Below are positions 32,759 through 42,389 of a stretch of DNA of 64,000 bases, one piece after another. The stretch is from Extensimonas perlucida (GTDB lineage: Bacteria > Pseudomonadota > Gammaproteobacteria > Burkholderiales > Burkholderiaceae_C), in NCBI RefSeq assembly GCF_007655255.1, contig NZ_VMYE01000004.1:124001-188000 (forward strand), read 5' to 3'. Every line of letters starts with the position of its first letter. Within the stretch, counting starts at the first letter, position 1. The position numbers and the translations under genes are program-made. Under the pieces are notes generated by a model. It had not been told where the DNA came from. It did no database searches and was given only the letters and a program-made list of their open reading frames with translations.

Positions 32759-33571
32759 TCAGGCAAACAGCTGGGCGAGCGCCTCGCCGGGCTCGGCGGC
32801 GCGCATGAAGGCTTCGCCCACGAGGAAGGCGTGCACGCCCGCGGCGCGCAGGCGCTCAACGTCGGCGCGCGTGGCAATGCCGCTTTCGGTGACGAGCAGA
32901 CGCTCGGCGGGCACCTGGGGCAGCAAGCTCAGTGTGGTGTCGAGCGACACCTCGAAAGTGCGCAGGTTGCGGTTGTTCACGCCGATCAGCGGCGTTTGCA
33001 GGCGCAGCGCGCGTTCGAGCTCGGGCTGGTCGTGCACCTCGACCAGCACAGCCATGCCCAGGCTTTGCGCGATGGCCTCGAACTCGGCCATCTGCGCATC
33101 GTCGAGGCACGCGCCGATGAGCAAAATCGCGTCGGCGCCGATCGCGCGCGCCTCATAGACCTGCCAGGCGTCGATGATGAAGTCCTTGCGCAGCACGGGC
33201 AAGGTGCAGCTTGCGCGCGCCTGCTTGAGGTAATCGATGCTGCCCTGGAAAAACTGCTTGTCGGTCAACACCGACAGGCAGGCCGCGCTGACCTTGCCGC
33301 CGCGGTCGGTGTTGCCCACGGCGTAGCTTTGCGCGATGTCGGCAGGGATGAAGTCGGCGCGCAGCACGCCCTTGCTCGGGCTGGCTTTTTTGACTTCGGC
33401 GATCACCGCGGCCTGGCCTGCGGCGATCTTGGCGCGCAGCGCGCCCACGAAGTCGCGCGTGATCATGCGGCTTTCGGCGTCGGCACGCATCGCCGCCAGC
33501 GGCGTCTTCTTGCGCCCGGCGGCCACTTCTTCGCGCTTCACGGCGATGATCTTGTCGAGGACGTTACTCAT
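32759..33571 (-). CDS. trpC: Indole-3-glycerol phosphate synthase
   Basis: A 270-residue TIM-barrel enzyme of tryptophan synthesis. Conserved [16 protein letters not shown] (catalytic Lys), [49 protein letters not shown] and [15 protein letters not shown] are all present. The ATG at 33571 overlaps the stop of a 50-codon membrane-protein gene upstream. Normal length, monofunctional (no TrpF domain). Confidence 0.96.
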   Translation of the reverse strand: MSNVLDKIIAVKREEVAAGRKKTPLAAMRADAESRMITRDFVGALRAKIAAGQAAVIAEVKKASPSKGVLRADFIPADIAQSYAVGNTDRGGKVSAACLSVLTDKQFFQGSIDYLKQARASCTLPVLRKDFIIDAWQVYEARAIGADAILLIGACLDDAQMAEFEAIAQSLGMAVLVEVHDQPELERALRLQTPLIGVNNRNLRTFEVSLDTTLSLLPQVPAERLLVTESGIATRADVERLRAAGVHAFLVGEAFMRAAEPGEALAQLFA

Positions 33572-33716
33572 TATCTGATAGCTCCTTGCGCTTATCTGGT
33601 GCGGGCTCTTTGAGGATTTTGATGAAAACATGGCGCATCACCAGCGCCGCCACGATGGTGACCAGTGTGCTGCCCAGGGCGATCCACAGGCCCGCGTCGT
33701 GCCAGAGGGGGCTCAT
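33564..33716 (-). CDS. Small single-helix membrane protein (50 residues) between trpD and trpC
   Basis: An uninterrupted 50-codon gene: ATG at 33716, stop TAA at 33566-33564 inside the trpC start region. The N-terminus is short, then one membrane helix ([20 protein letters not shown]) and a basic/polar tail ending KRKELSDNE, partly encoded by a dispersed GCGCTT-type motif. Its ATG overlaps the stop of the upstream 65-codon gene (ATGA) and its end overlaps trpC, so it is tightly coupled in the operon. I do not recognise the family; function unknown. Confidence 0.6.
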   Translation of the reverse strand: MSPLWHDAGLWIALGSTLVTIVAALVMRHVFIKILKEPAPDKRKELSDNE

Positions 33717-33910
33717 CGCGAATCCTCGCCGACCAGGGGATGCAAGTGCGGCGCTTGCTGCCGATCAGCCTCTGTCAGGAAGTCTGCGGGCACCTCAGTC
33801 GTGGCGAGCAAGTCCAGAAATTCTCGCCACGACGCGGCCGCAGGCTGAAGCGTCTGGGCAGGCGCGGCGGCGTCTTTTCTCGCTGCTGGCGTAGTGGGGA
33901 ATCGCGACAT
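33713..33910 (-). CDS. Small protein of unknown function with antitoxin-like C-terminus (65 residues)
   Basis: Starts MSRFPTTPAARKDAAAPAQT at ATG 33910, preceded by an excellent ribosome site GGAGGTCACC. The C-terminal half (SWREFLDLLATTEVPADFLT then EADRQQAPHL) resembles the toxin-binding tail of VapB-type antitoxins, but no AbrB/MazE DNA-binding N-terminus and no PIN gene are present; the next gene is a 50-residue membrane protein overlapping by ATGA. It could be an orphaned or rebuilt antitoxin fragment, or an unrelated operon protein. Confidence 0.5.
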   Translation of the reverse strand: MSRFPTTPAARKDAAAPAQTLQPAAASWREFLDLLATTEVPADFLTEADRQQAPHLHPLVGEDSR

Positions 33911-33948
33911 GGTGACCTCCTTTGGCATGGGACTGCCCGGCAGCGCTC

Positions 33949-34977
33949 TCACCCCGCCGCCCGGCTGAACGCCACCACCTGTTCGAGCTTGGCCTGCGCG
34001 GCGCCGGAATCGATGGCGCTGCGCGCGCGGGCGATGCCGGTGGCGATGTCAGGCACCACGCCGGCGGCGTAGAGCGTGGCGCCGGCGTTGAGCAGCACGA
34101 TGTCGCGCGCCGCACCAGGCCGGCCTTCGAGCACGCCGCGCAGCATGGCGAGCGATTCTTCGGGCGTGTTCACCTTGAGGCTGCGGTTGCTTTGCATGGC
34201 CAGGCCGAAGTCCTCGGGGTGAACCTCGTATTCGCGGATTGCACCGCCTTTGAGCTCGCCCACCATGGTGGCCGCGCCCAGGCTGATTTCGTCCATGCCG
34301 TCGCGGCCATGCACCACGAGCGCGTGCTTGGCGCCCAGGCGCTGCAGCACGCGCACCTGGATGCCCACGAGGTCGGGGTGGAACACGCCCATGAGGATGT
34401 TGGGCGCGCCCGCGGGGTTGGTGAGCGGCCCGAGGATGTTGAAAATGGTCTTGACGCCCATTTCTTTGCGGATGGGCGCGACGTTTTTCATTGCCGGGTG
34501 GTGGTTGGGCGCGAACATGAAGCCCACGCCCGTCTCGGCCACGCAGCGCGCGATCTGCGCGGGCGCGAGGTGGATGTTCACGCCCAGCGCCTCCATCACG
34601 TCGGCGCTGCCCGATTTGCTCGACACGCTGCGCCCGCCGTGCTTGGCCACCTTGGCGCCCGCGGCGGCGGCCACGAACATGCTGCAAGTGCTGATGTTGA
34701 AGGTATGCGCGCCGTCGCCGCCCGTGCCCACCACGTCGACGAGGTGCGTCGCGTCGGCCACCTGCACCTTGGTCGAGAGCTCGCGCATCACCTGCGCGGC
34801 GGCGGTGATCTCGCCTATCGTCTCCTTTTTCACGCGCAGGCCCGTGATGATGGCCGCCACCATGAGCGGCGAAATCTCGCCGTTCATGATCAGGCGCATC
34901 AGGTGCAGCATTTCGTCATGAAAAATCTCGCGGTGCTCTATGGTGCGCGCCAGCGCCTCTTGCGCGGTGATGGGCAT
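33949..34977 (-). CDS. trpD: Anthranilate phosphoribosyltransferase
   Basis: A 342-residue enzyme joining anthranilate and PRPP. The PRPP loop [18 protein letters not shown], the [20 protein letters not shown] segment and [20 protein letters not shown] are textbook TrpD motifs. I chose ATG 34977 ([19 protein letters not shown]); the same frame extends 49 residues upstream into the lysE 3' end without similarity. Monofunctional, not fused to TrpG. Confidence 0.96.
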   Translation of the reverse strand: MPITAQEALARTIEHREIFHDEMLHLMRLIMNGEISPLMVAAIITGLRVKKETIGEITAAAQVMRELSTKVQVADATHLVDVVGTGGDGAHTFNISTCSMFVAAAAGAKVAKHGGRSVSSKSGSADVMEALGVNIHLAPAQIARCVAETGVGFMFAPNHHPAMKNVAPIRKEMGVKTIFNILGPLTNPAGAPNILMGVFHPDLVGIQVRVLQRLGAKHALVVHGRDGMDEISLGAATMVGELKGGAIREYEVHPEDFGLAMQSNRSLKVNTPEESLAMLRGVLEGRPGAARDIVLLNAGATLYAAGVVPDIATGIARARSAIDSGAAQAKLEQVVAFSRAAG

Positions 34978-35014
34978 GGGCCGTGTCTCCAAATCGTCAG
35001 AAAAACCAGAAAAA

Positions 35015-35752
35015 TCAACGCGCCCCGGGCGCCTGCGTGAGCGCGAGCTTGACGCCAAACACGATGAACAGGCCGCCCGCCACGCCGTCGAGCCAGCGCA
35101 GCGCGCGCTGCAAGGCGCGCGCACGCCGCGCCGCCCAGGCCGCCACCCAGGCCCAGCCCAGGCACACGAGCAGGCCGTTGACGGTGAACAGCAGGCCCAG
35201 CAGCAAAAACACCGCGCCCGCGTGCGCCGCGCCCGGCGCGATGAACTGCGGCACGAAGGCCAGAAAGAACAGCGCCACCTTGGGGTTGAGCACGTTGGTC
35301 AGAAAGCCGCGGCGCAGCACGGTGGTGAGCGCGACAGGGGAAGCGGGCGCGGCACTTGCAGCGGCCGGGTTTTTGGCATCAAAAGTGCCTCTAGCGCCCG
35401 TCCCACCTGCGCTAGCAGCTATCACTTCAGAAGTATCCTGCGGCTGACTCCCACGCCAGGCCGTGCGCAGCATCTGCACGCCCACCCACACCAGATACAC
35501 CGCGCCCACCCATTTGAGCAGCGCAAACGCCGTCGCGCTGGCCGCGAGCAGGGCTGACACACCGAGCGCCGCCGCCGCCACGTGCACCAGGCACCCCGCC
35601 GCAATCCCCAGCGCCGCCGCCACGCCGGCGCGCACCCCGGCGCGCACCGCGTTGGCGACGATGAACATCACATCCGGCCCCGGCGTGAGGTTGAGCACCA
35701 GGCCGGCGGCGAGAAAGAGCAGGAGGTGGTGGGCGTCGGGCATCGGAAGCAT
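35015..35752 (-). CDS. LysE/RhtB-family amino-acid exporter with repeat-encoded insert
   Basis: A 245-residue inner-membrane exporter. The signature [20 protein letters not shown] lies near the N-terminus, with about six predicted helices and [20 protein letters not shown] in the second half. A polar insert (about residues 104-133, around [20 protein letters not shown]) between helices is encoded by a copy of the dispersed GCGCTT-type motif (35376-35436). It sits between trpG and trpD within the trp cluster, so an aromatic amino-acid export role is conceivable but unproven. Confidence 0.88.
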   Translation of the reverse strand: MLPMPDAHHLLLFLAAGLVLNLTPGPDVMFIVANAVRAGVRAGVAAALGIAAGCLVHVAAAALGVSALLAASATAFALLKWVGAVYLVWVGVQMLRTAWRGSQPQDTSEVIAASAGGTGARGTFDAKNPAAASAAPASPVALTTVLRRGFLTNVLNPKVALFFLAFVPQFIAPGAAHAGAVFLLLGLLFTVNGLLVCLGWAWVAAWAARRARALQRALRWLDGVAGGLFIVFGVKLALTQAPGAR

Positions 35753-35773
35753 TCCCTTGGCGTGCGCTCGCGC

Positions 35774-36724
35774 TCAGCGCAAAAAGTTCGCCAGCATCGC
35801 ATGTCCATGCTCGGTCAGGATGCTTTCGGGGTGGAATTGCACGCCTTCGATGCGCACGGCGTCGGCGAAGCCGGTGTGGCGCACACCCTGGATTTCGCCG
35901 TCGTCGTCGCTGGTGGCGGTGATTTGCAGCTCGGGCGGGCATGTGGCGCGCTCGATCACGAGCGAGTGGTAGCGGTTCACGGTGAACTGGCGCGGCAGGC
36001 CGGCGAACACGCCTTGCTGCGTGGTGGTGATGGGGCTGGTCTTGCCGTGCATGAGCGTGCGTGCGCGCACGATGCGCCCGCCGAAGGCCGCGCCTATGGC
36101 CTGGTGGCCCAGGCACACGCCCAGGATCGGCAGCTTGCCGGCAAAGTGGCGGATCGCGGGCACCGACACGCCGGCCTCGGCGGGCGAGCACGGGCCGGGG
36201 CTGATGCACAGGCGCTCGAAGCGGCCCGCGCGGAACATCGCGTCGAGCTCTGCGAGCGTGACTTCGTCGTTGCGCAGCACCTGCACCTGCGCGCCAAGCT
36301 CGCCGAAATACTGCACGAGGTTGTAGGTGAAGCTGTCGTAGTTGTCGATCATGAGCAGCTTCACGCCACGGCCCACGCTCGCGGGTGCGTGCGCCGCCGG
36401 GGCGTTTGCCGGCGCGCTGTGCAGGCGCTCGAACTCGCGCTGCTCGAAGGCGATGCAGGTTTCCATGAGGGCGCGGTAGATGGCTTCGAGCACCTCGGGC
36501 GGGCCGCCTTCGGCCTGGGCGCGTGCGCGCACGCGCTCGACGATGGCGGCGATGCGCGCCTCGTCGCGCACCTGCTCGGGCGCCTGTTTGATGCGCGCGG
36601 CCTGCAGCATGTAGCCCAGGCGCTGCACGAGCAGGGGCACGAGCTGGTCGTCGAGCGCATCGACGGCGCGGCGCACTTCGGCCATGGTGGTGCAGTGCAG
36701 CACCTGTTCGATCGCCTTGCTCAT
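35774..36724 (-). CDS. trpG: Fused chorismate mutase - anthranilate synthase component II (TrpG)
   Basis: One continuous 316-residue frame. Residues ~1-100 ([46 protein letters not shown]) form an AroQ-type chorismate mutase. After an Ala/Pro linker, residues ~124-316 form the glutamine amidotransferase: [32 protein letters not shown], nucleophile in [10 protein letters not shown], and EGVQFHPES with the catalytic His/Glu. A GTG just before KLLMIDNYD could start a separate TrpG, but no ribosome site precedes it. The ATG overlaps the trpE stop (ATGA). In relatives the two are often separate neighbouring genes. Confidence 0.9.
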   Translation of the reverse strand: MSKAIEQVLHCTTMAEVRRAVDALDDQLVPLLVQRLGYMLQAARIKQAPEQVRDEARIAAIVERVRARAQAEGGPPEVLEAIYRALMETCIAFEQREFERLHSAPANAPAAHAPASVGRGVKLLMIDNYDSFTYNLVQYFGELGAQVQVLRNDEVTLAELDAMFRAGRFERLCISPGPCSPAEAGVSVPAIRHFAGKLPILGVCLGHQAIGAAFGGRIVRARTLMHGKTSPITTTQQGVFAGLPRQFTVNRYHSLVIERATCPPELQITATSDDDGEIQGVRHTGFADAVRIEGVQFHPESILTEHGHAMLANFLR

Positions 36725-38229
36725 TCCAAGCCCTCCTCGACGAGTTCGGCGGCGCGCAGCAGCGCGCGCGCCTTGTGTTCGGTTTCGCGCCATTCGAGCT
36801 CGGGCACGCTGTCGGCCACCACGCCGGCGGCCGCCTGCACGTAGAGCGTGCCGTCCTTGACGATGCCGGTGCGTATGGCGATGGCCACGTCCATGTCGCC
36901 CGCATAGCTCAGGTACCCGCAGGCGCCGCCGTAGATGCCGCGCTTGACGGGCTCGAGCTGGTCGATCAGCTCCATCGCGTGCACCTTGGGCGCGCCCGTG
37001 AGCGTGCCCGCGGGGAAGGTGGCGCGCAGCACGTCCATGTTGGTCATGCCGTCTTGCAGCATGCCCTCGACATTGCTCACGATGTGCATGACGTGGCTGT
37101 AGCGCTCGACGGCAAAGGCTTCGGTCACCTTGACGCTGCCTGTTTTTGCGATGCGGCCTATGTCGTTGCGCGCGAGGTCGATCAGCATCACGTGCTCGGC
37201 GCGCTCCTTGGGGTCGTTGACGAGCTCGCGCTCGGCGGCCAAGTCGGCCTCGGGCGTGGCGCCGCGCGCGCGCGTGCCCGCGAGCGGGCGGATCGTGACC
37301 TTGGTGCCCGCGTCGGTGCGCTCCTGGCGCACGAGGATTTCGGGGCTGGAGCCCACCACCTGAAAGTCGCCCATGTCGTAGAAATACAGGTAGGGCGAGG
37401 GGTTGAGCGAGCGCAGCGCGCGGTACAGCGCGAGCGGGCTTTGGCTGTAGGACTTGTGGATGCGCTGGCCCACCTGCACCTGCATGAAGTCGCCCGCGGC
37501 GATCAGCTCCTTGGCGCGCAGCACCGCGGCCACGTAGTCGTCCTTGGCGAAGCTGCGCTGCGCAGGCGCGCTGGCGCTCGCGCGCAGCACGGGCGGGCGC
37601 ACGGGGCTTTGCAGCTTGGCGCGCAAGGCGTCGAGCCGTGCGCAGGCCTGCGCGTAGGCCTGCGGCGTGGCCGGGTCGGCATAGACGATGAGCGAGAGCT
37701 TGCCCGAGAGGTTGTCGATGACGGCGAGCTCCTCGCACTGCAGCAGCAGGATGTCGGGCGTGCCCAGCGTGTCGGGCGGGCAGCTGGCCACGAGCTTTTT
37801 CTCGATGTGGCGCACCGTGTCGTAGCCGAAATAGCCCGCGAGCCCGCCGCAAAAGCGCGGCAGGCCGGGGCGCAGCGCGACCTTGAAGCGCTGCTGGTAG
37901 GCCGCGATGAAGTCCAGCGGATTGCCCGGCGCCGATTCGACCACCTGGCCGTCGGTCACCACTTCGGTGCGCGCCTGCTCACCGAAGCCGCGCGCACGCA
38001 GCAAGGTGCGCGCCGGCAGGCCGATGAAGCTGTAGCGCCCGAAGCGCTCGCCGCCAACCACCGATTCGAGCAAAAAACTATAGCTGCCTGCGCTTGATCC
38101 ATCTGCACTACAGGCCAATTTGAGGTACAAAGAAAGGGGGGTTTCGAGGTCTGCGAAAGCCTCGGCCACGAGCGGGATGCGGTTGTAGCCGGCATCGGCC
38201 AGGGCTTGGAATTCTGATTCTGAAATCAC
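36721..38229 (-). CDS. trpE: Anthranilate synthase component I
   Basis: A 502-residue chorismate-using enzyme, first committed step to tryptophan. The Trp feedback motif LLES appears in [20 protein letters not shown] (about residue 53), [18 protein letters not shown] and [19 protein letters not shown] are active-site segments. Just before LLES a polar stretch [13 protein letters not shown] is encoded by a dispersed GCGCTT-type motif (38071-38130), an in-frame oddity near the inhibitor site. First gene of the trp cluster, preceded by a candidate leader peptide. Confidence 0.96.
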   Translation of the reverse strand: MISESEFQALADAGYNRIPLVAEAFADLETPLSLYLKLACSADGSSAGSYSFLLESVVGGERFGRYSFIGLPARTLLRARGFGEQARTEVVTDGQVVESAPGNPLDFIAAYQQRFKVALRPGLPRFCGGLAGYFGYDTVRHIEKKLVASCPPDTLGTPDILLLQCEELAVIDNLSGKLSLIVYADPATPQAYAQACARLDALRAKLQSPVRPPVLRASASAPAQRSFAKDDYVAAVLRAKELIAAGDFMQVQVGQRIHKSYSQSPLALYRALRSLNPSPYLYFYDMGDFQVVGSSPEILVRQERTDAGTKVTIRPLAGTRARGATPEADLAAERELVNDPKERAEHVMLIDLARNDIGRIAKTGSVKVTEAFAVERYSHVMHIVSNVEGMLQDGMTNMDVLRATFPAGTLTGAPKVHAMELIDQLEPVKRGIYGGACGYLSYAGDMDVAIAIRTGIVKDGTLYVQAAAGVVADSVPELEWRETEHKARALLRAAELVEEGLE

Positions 38230-38244
38230 CGGGGACTCCTGGAG

Positions 38245-38454
38245 AGGGAAGCGGCACCGCGTCGCATCGCAAGGCTGGCTGAAAGCCGGGTGCCGCCTCG
38301 TTCATTGCATGCAAACGGCCCGAGGCTTGGGCCACGCTGGTGCGCCCGGCGGCTGCGCCGGACGCGGTCAACAAGGGCGGGCTGCAGCAGGCTTACGCCA
38401 GGGCCAGGCTCCCCGGTCGCTGCGACCTGTCACGGACATGCGGTGAATGAACAT
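38245..38454 (-). promoter_or_regulatory. Candidate trp leader/attenuator region
   Basis: The 400-bp gap between trpE and the divergent transglutaminase gene holds, on the minus strand, a 28-codon leader ORF with two Trp codons, followed by GC-rich hairpins: CCGGCG-N4-CGCCGG just after its stop, and an 8-bp stem GCGGCACC/GGTGCCGC (38289-38296 with 38251-38258) just before trpE. No clear T-tract follows any stem, so an attenuator is suggested, not shown. Confidence 0.4.
38368..38454 (-). CDS. trpL: Putative trp leader peptide (28 residues, WPW motif)
   Basis: ATG at 38454 begins MFIHRMSVTG; residues around 18-20 read W-P-W, near the end of a short peptide that stops 138 bp before trpE. Tandem or near-tandem Trp codons upstream of trpE are the hallmark of ribosome-mediated attenuation. 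Supporting evidence is only position and composition; no strong ribosome-binding site is apparent, and other short frames exist nearby. Confidence 0.35.
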   Translation of the reverse strand: MFIHRMSVTGRSDRGAWPWRKPAAARPC

Positions 38455-38629
38455 GGGCGCAAAGTGTAGCAAAGCGGCTTGGCGCACCGGCCCCCAATGC
38501 AAGCGTGCTTGAGCGGGCGTGGGCCGCGCGTGGTTTCGCGCCCACGGGCGCTGTTTTGTCATCGGCGTTTGGCGCAGGACTTGCTAGGCTTAGAGCGAGC
38601 AATTCTCACTTTCTGCGAAAGACGCCCCC

Positions 38630-41600
38630 ATGGCCATCCACGTCGCCCTGAACCACATCACGCACTACCGCTACGACCGCCCTGTGCAGCTGGGCCCGCA
38701 GGTCGTGCGCCTGCGCCCCGCGCCGCACAGCCGCACCAAAATCCTCGCCTATTCGCAGCGCGTGGAGCCGCCCAAGCATTTCATCAACTGGCAGCAAGAC
38801 CCGTTTGCCAACTACCAGGCGCGCCTGGTGTTTCCCGAGCCCACGACCGAGTTCAAGATCACCATCGATCTGGTCGCGGAAATGGCGGTCTATAACCCCT
38901 TCGACTTTTTTCTCGAGCCCTACGCCGAGCAGTTTCCGTTTCGCTACGAAAGCGCGCTGGCACTCGAACTCGCGCCCTACCTGGCCAAGGAGCCGCTCAC
39001 GCCGCTGTTTGCCGACTATCTTGCGCGCACAGACCTCAAGCCCCGCCGCACCATAGACTTTTTGGTCGAGCTCAACCAGCGCCTGCACGCCGACGTGGCC
39101 TATACCATCCGCATGGAGCCGGGCGTGCAAAGCCCTGAAACCACGCTGCAGCTGGCGCGCGGCTCGTGCCGCGACAGCGCCTGGCTGCTGGTGCAGCTGC
39201 TGCGCCACCTGGGGCTCGCGGCGCGCTTCGTCTCGGGCTATCTGATCCAGCTCGCGCCCGACGTCAAGGCCATCGACGGCCCGAGCGGCCCCGAAAAAGA
39301 CTTTACCGACCTGCACGCCTGGTGCGAGGTGTTTCTGCCCGGCGCGGGCTGGATAGGGCTGGACCCGACCTCGGGCCTGCTCGCGGGCGAGGGGCATATT
39401 CCGCTGGCCTGCACGCCGCAGCCCTCGAGCGCCGCGCCCGTGGAGGGCCTGGTGGACGAGTGTGAGGTGACGTTCAGCCACCACATGCAGGTCACGCGCG
39501 TGCACGAGTCGCCGCGCGTCACCAAGCCCTACACCGAGGAGCAATGGGCGCATATCCTGGCGCTGGGCGAGCGGGTGGACGCCGATCTGCAACACCACGA
39601 CGTGCGCCTCACGCAGGGCGGCGAGCCCACCTTCGTGGCCACGAGCGACCGCGACGCGCCCGAATGGAACACCGACGCGCTGGGCCCGACCAAGCGCGGC
39701 TACGCCACCGAGCTGCTGGGGCGGCTGCGTGCGCACTACGGCTCGGGCGGCTTCATCCACATGGGACAGGGCAAGTGGTACCCGGGCGAGCAGCTGCCGC
39801 GCTGGGCGCTGTCGGTGTTCTGGCGCGCCGACGGCCAAGCCTGCTGGCACGACCCGGCGCTGCTGGCCGACGAGCGCGAGAGCGCGCACTACACGCACGA
39901 AGACGCGCAGCGCTTCATCGCCACGCTGGCCGAGCAGCTGCGCATCGGCACGAACTGGATCACACCCGGCTACGAAGACACCTGGTACTACCTGTGGCGT
40001 GAACGGCGCCTGCCCGTGAACGTGGACCCGTTCGACAGCAAGCTCGACGACCCGCTGGAGCGCGCGCGCCTGCGCCGCCTGTTCAGCCAGGGGCTGGACG
40101 CCGTGGTGGGCTACGTGCTGCCGCTGCAGCCCTACGCGCCCGCCCTGCTGGCCGAGGACGGCAAGGCCACGCGCACGCGCTGGGCCAGCGGGCCATGGTT
40201 TTTGCGCGACGAGCGCATGTACCTCGTGCCTGGCGACTCGCCCATGGGCTGGCGCCTGCCGCTCGACTCGCTGCCCTGGGTGGCGCAGGCCGACTACCCC
40301 CACCTCATCGAACAAGACCCGTTCGCCCCGCGCGCGCCGCTGCCTGCGTCCGTGCCGCTGCGCACGCAAAGCCCCGGCCACGCTGGGCCAGAGCACGGTA
40401 TTGCGCCGCACCAGATCGGCGGCGGCTTTGCCGAGGGCGGCACGGTGGCCGTGCAGGGCGTGGATGCGGGCGCGCCGGCTGAAGGGCAAGCGGAAGGCAC
40501 CGGCAGCGGCCTGCCGCCCGCCGTCGCCCCCGGCGTGCTCGACACACGCATGCCGCGCCTGGGCGAATCGGCCGCGTGGCTCACGCGCACTGCGCTGTGC
40601 GTGGAGGCGCGCGACCCGCAGCGCGCCAACGGCCCGCTGGCCGAGCGCACGCAAGGCGGCAAAAGCCAGCACCTGTACGTGTTCATGCCGCCGATTGCGC
40701 GGCTCGAGGACTACCTGGACCTGCTCGCCGCCGTCGAAGCCACGGCGCAGGCGCTGGGCGTGAAGATCATCCTCGAAGGCTACCCGCCGCCGCGCGACCC
40801 ACGCCTGAAGATGCTGCAGGTCACGCCCGACCCCGGCGTGATCGAGGTCAACATCCACCCCGCGCACGACTGGGCCGAGCTCGTCGAGCACACCGAATTC
40901 CTCTACGCCGCGGCGCACGAGACGCGCCTGTGCGCCGAAAAGTTCATGACCGACGGGCGCCACACCGGCACCGGCGGGGGCAACCACTTCGTGCTCGGCG
41001 GCGCCACGCCCGCCGACTCGCCCTTTTTGCGCCGCCCCGAGCTGCTGGGCAGCTTGGTGGCGTACTGGCACAACCACCCCTCGCTGTCGTACCTGTTCAG
41101 CGGCCTGTTCATAGGCCCCACGAGCCAGGCCCCGCGTGTGGACGAGGCGCGCAACGACCAGCTCTACGAGCTCGAAATCGCGCTGCGCGAAATCGCGCGC
41201 AGCCGCGCCCTGCACGGGCAGGAGATGCCGCCGTGGCTGGTCGATCGCACGCTGCGCAACATCCTCATCGACGTCACGGGCAACACGCACCGCAGCGAGT
41301 TTTGCATAGACAAGCTGTATTCGCCCGACTCTGCCACGGGGCGCCTGGGGCTCTTGGAGCTGCGCGCCTTCGAGATGCCGCCGCACGCGCGCATGAGCAT
41401 CGCGCAGCAACTGCTGCTGCGCGCCCTGGTCGCGCGCTTTTGGCAGCAGCCCTACAGCGGCACGCTCACGCGCTGGGGCACCGAGCTGCACGACCGCTTC
41501 ATGCTGCCGACCTTCGTGCGCATGGACTTCGAGGACGTGCTCAGCGAGCTCGCCGAGTTCGGCTACGCGTTCGACATGGCGTGGTTCGCGCCGCACTTCG

Positions 41601-42148
41601 AGTTCCGCTTCCCGCTCATCGGGCAGGTGCGCGCGCGCGGCATAGAGCTCACGCTGCGCAACGCGCTCGAACCCTGGCACGTCATGGGCGAGGAAGGCGC
41701 CCCCGGCGGCACCGTGCGCTACGTCGATTCGTCGCTCGAGCGGCTCGAGGTGCACGTGAGCGGCTACAACGACAGCCGCTACGTGGTCACCTGCAACGGC
41801 CAGACGCTGCCGCTGCAGCCCACCGGCACCGTGGGCGAATACGTGGCCGGCGTGCGCTACAAAGCCTGGGCGCCGCCCTCGGCGCTGCACCCCACCATAG
41901 GCGTGCACGCGCCGCTCACGTTCGACATCGTCGATCGCTGGATGCAGCGCTCGCTCGGCGGCTGCCAGTACCACGTCACGCACCCGGGCGGGCGCAGCTA
42001 CGACAACTTCCCCGTCAACGCCTACGAGGCCGAGAGCCGGCGCCTCGCGCGCTTTTTCCAGATGGGGCACACGCCGGGCAAGCTCGACGCCGCGCCGGCC
42101 GCGGTAAACCGCGAGTTCCCGTTCACGCTGGACTTGCGACGCACCTGA
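38630..42148 (+). CDS. Large transglutaminase-like protein with DUF2126 domain
   Basis: A 1,172-residue cytosolic protein. Residues ~1-290: bacterial transglutaminase N-terminal domain ([20 protein letters not shown]) and a papain-like transglutaminase core with the Cys in [20 protein letters not shown], His in [15 protein letters not shown] and Asp in [16 protein letters not shown]. Residues ~320-1,172: DUF2126 ([40 protein letters not shown]). It heads a three-gene operon with an ATP-grasp/alpha-E protein and a second transglutaminase. This gene set recurs in many bacteria and is predicted to make or modify a peptide-like product; no substrate is known. Confidence 0.92.
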   Translation: MAIHVALNHITHYRYDRPVQLGPQVVRLRPAPHSRTKILAYSQRVEPPKHFINWQQDPFANYQARLVFPEPTTEFKITIDLVAEMAVYNPFDFFLEPYAEQFPFRYESALALELAPYLAKEPLTPLFADYLARTDLKPRRTIDFLVELNQRLHADVAYTIRMEPGVQSPETTLQLARGSCRDSAWLLVQLLRHLGLAARFVSGYLIQLAPDVKAIDGPSGPEKDFTDLHAWCEVFLPGAGWIGLDPTSGLLAGEGHIPLACTPQPSSAAPVEGLVDECEVTFSHHMQVTRVHESPRVTKPYTEEQWAHILALGERVDADLQHHDVRLTQGGEPTFVATSDRDAPEWNTDALGPTKRGYATELLGRLRAHYGSGGFIHMGQGKWYPGEQLPRWALSVFWRADGQACWHDPALLADERESAHYTHEDAQRFIATLAEQLRIGTNWITPGYEDTWYYLWRERRLPVNVDPFDSKLDDPLERARLRRLFSQGLDAVVGYVLPLQPYAPALLAEDGKATRTRWASGPWFLRDERMYLVPGDSPMGWRLPLDSLPWVAQADYPHLIEQDPFAPRAPLPASVPLRTQSPGHAGPEHGIAPHQIGGGFAEGGTVAVQGVDAGAPAEGQAEGTGSGLPPAVAPGVLDTRMPRLGESAAWLTRTALCVEARDPQRANGPLAERTQGGKSQHLYVFMPPIARLEDYLDLLAAVEATAQALGVKIILEGYPPPRDPRLKMLQVTPDPGVIEVNIHPAHDWAELVEHTEFLYAAAHETRLCAEKFMTDGRHTGTGGGNHFVLGGATPADSPFLRRPELLGSLVAYWHNHPSLSYLFSGLFIGPTSQAPRVDEARNDQLYELEIALREIARSRALHGQEMPPWLVDRTLRNILIDVTGNTHRSEFCIDKLYSPDSATGRLGLLELRAFEMPPHARMSIAQQLLLRALVARFWQQPYSGTLTRWGTELHDRFMLPTFVRMDFEDVLSELAEFGYAFDMAWFAPHFEFRFPLIGQVRARGIELTLRNALEPWHVMGEEGAPGGTVRYVDSSLERLEVHVSGYNDSRYVVTCNGQTLPLQPTGTVGEYVAGVRYKAWAPPSALHPTIGVHAPLTFDIVDRWMQRSLGGCQYHVTHPGGRSYDNFPVNAYEAESRRLARFFQMGHTPGKLDAAPAAVNREFPFTLDLRRT

Positions 42149-42389
42149 GCGCGCAGCTCGCCCACCCCACCGCGCCGCCGTTTTTTACATGCCAAAAGAC
42201 CCGTCAGACGTCTCTGCACCTGCGCAAGCAGCTACTGATTCGAAAGCATCTGCGGCAGCGGGCGGGCCGGCGGCCAAAACTGCAGACGGCCCGCCCCCGG
42301 CAAACGGCCCACCCCAAGCTGCTTTGACCCACCTGACCAGCGCCAGCCGCGGCGCGAATGCGGGCACCCAGCGGGCATACTCGGGCCCC

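Noticed and set aside
33713-33910. Calling the 65-residue protein a true VapB
   Set aside because: The DNA-binding N-terminal domain and a PIN toxin partner are both missing, so only a C-terminal resemblance is reported.
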